NCBI GenBank assembly: GCA_030754715.1
Contig: JASLZV010000055.1
Location: forward strand, 2,197-8,807
Reading direction: 5' to 3'
DNA from: Phycisphaerae bacterium
GTDB lineage: Bacteria; Planctomycetota; Phycisphaerae; SM23-33
Length of the DNA stretch: 6,611 bases
Shown: in pieces, positions 5,930 to 6,611 of the stretch
How the letters are laid out: every line of letters begins with the position of its first letter
How positions within the stretch are numbered: the first letter of the stretch is position 1
Notes under the pieces: generated by a model
What the model saw: only the letters and a program-made list of their open reading frames with translations
What the model was told of the DNA's origin: nothing
The model's database searches: none
Made by a program: the position numbers and the translations under genes

Positions 5930-6611
5930 ATGGACCTGGAAACGAGGCTGAGGGCTGTTTTTGCGGAGCTTTGCCGCAGGAAGACCGACAGGAAGGTTGG
6001 TCACTTGAGGATCGAAGCGCCGGATTGCTGGCATCTGGCAATCAGTTTCGAGTTGGCCGGACAGGGTGAATTTCGGATGCGCAACCTGAGGGAAGGCGAC
6101 GCGCCTTGTTTGGTAGCGTTTGGTGAGCAACTAAGCGAGGCTTCCAGGGATTTGTTCTGCCCTTATCCCTGGGGTGATCCGAATCGGCTCGAACCGGCAC
6201 TGACCCAGGCGATCAGCAACGCAATAAACAGAATTGATGCATCATACCTGCTGGAGCATGACTGCAACCCAATCGGTCAGTTTTTTCTCTGGAAGGCCGG
6301 GACCAATCCGCATTCGCTCCAGCATGGTCTGGAAGTGTCCGAACTTGGCATTGCGGTGGCCGATGCATATCAGGGCAGGGGCCTGGGCGGACTGATGTTG
6401 CGCATGCTGCTGGCGATGGCGCACCACCTGGGGGCCGACGCCGTGGAGTTAACCACGGCCTTATCCAATGAGATGGCCCGGAAACTGTATCTCAACGCCG
6501 GGTTCAAGTGCACCGGTGTGATCTATCATCCGTTGGAAGTCGACGTTACGGCCGCGACGGCGGGAGACATTCAGGCGACCAAGTATCGAGACGAGTGGCA
6601 GATGGTGTGTG
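5930..6611 (+). CDS. GNAT-family N-acetyltransferase, 3' end beyond window
   Basis: The reading frame stays open for 227 codons to the window edge, so the C-terminus is missing. The protein would transfer an acetyl group from acetyl-CoA to an amine on an unidentified acceptor, in the cytosol. The GNAT fold begins at about residue 47 with FRMRNLREGDAPCLVAF. The acetyl-CoA pyrophosphate loop is Q148-G-R-G-L-G153, set in LGIAVADAYQGRGLG. Motif B follows as NEMARKLYLNAGF (180-192), with Asn180 and Tyr187 at the usual positions. Residues 1-46 are an added N-terminal segment with a charged helix (LETRLRAVFAELCRRK) not typical of minimal GNATs. About 35 residues follow the AGF motif before the edge, suggesting a C-terminal extension or second domain. 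The gene starts 75 bases after the DUF4838 stop, so it could be the tail of that operon, but no functional link is evident. Confidence 0.82.
   Translation, partial: MDLETRLRAVFAELCRRKTDRKVGHLRIEAPDCWHLAISFELAGQGEFRMRNLREGDAPCLVAFGEQLSEASRDLFCPYPWGDPNRLEPALTQAISNAINRIDASYLLEHDCNPIGQFFLWKAGTNPHSLQHGLEVSELGIAVADAYQGRGLGGLMLRMLLAMAHHLGADAVELTTALSNEMARKLYLNAGFKCTGVIYHPLEVDVTAATAGDIQATKYRDEWQMVC

Noticed and set aside
4985..6130. 381-codon open frame on the minus strand
   Set aside because: It is antisense to the CBM9/C-terminal part of the DUF4838 gene and the GNAT start, both well supported; no family pattern was seen.
1..6611. CRISPR arrays, tRNA or rRNA genes, insertion sequences, attachment sites
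   Set aside because: No spaced direct repeats, cloverleaf-like segments, transposase motifs or flanking inverted repeats were seen on either strand.

Overview
The window is GC-rich bacterial DNA with tightly packed genes. The two central genes, a cytosolic five-bladed-propeller protein and a large secreted DUF4838/CBM9-type protein, are of kinds common in Planctomycetota (Phycisphaerae-like) and related PVC polysaccharide degraders. The host is therefore probably an environmental PVC bacterium. This rests on protein style, not on a marker gene.

Layout. Bases 3-167 (+) hold the 3' end of a folylpolyglutamate/dihydrofolate synthase (folC). A convergent gap of about 105 bases follows, carrying an imperfect hairpin. 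Bases 273-884 (-) encode a stand-alone PTS EIIA domain protein of the fructose/nitrogen type with the active-site histidine intact. Its frame continues upstream through a single TGA to a start with a better ribosome binding site at 965. A divergent spacer (885-1143) contains a perfect 10-bp palindrome overlapping a weak promoter-like sequence.

Bases 1144-2640 (+) encode the cytosolic propeller protein with four S-x-D-G-x-x-W-like repeats. Thirteen bases later, 2654-5854 (+) encodes a 1066-residue exported protein: signal peptide, GH20/GH67-type N-terminal domain, DUF4838 barrel, CBM9-like domain and a C-terminal jelly-roll-like region. After 75 bases a GNAT-family N-acetyltransferase starts at 5930 and runs off the window.

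How they may work together. The propeller and DUF4838 genes look like a two-gene operon for an unidentified glycan. The exported protein would bind and perhaps cleave the polymer outside the cytoplasm, and the cytosolic propeller protein would process an imported product. The divergent EIIA is more likely a phosphorylation-based regulator than part of a sugar permease, because no EIIB or EIIC gene is visible. folC and the GNAT gene look like unrelated neighbours. No tRNA, rRNA, CRISPR array, insertion sequence or integrase was seen.
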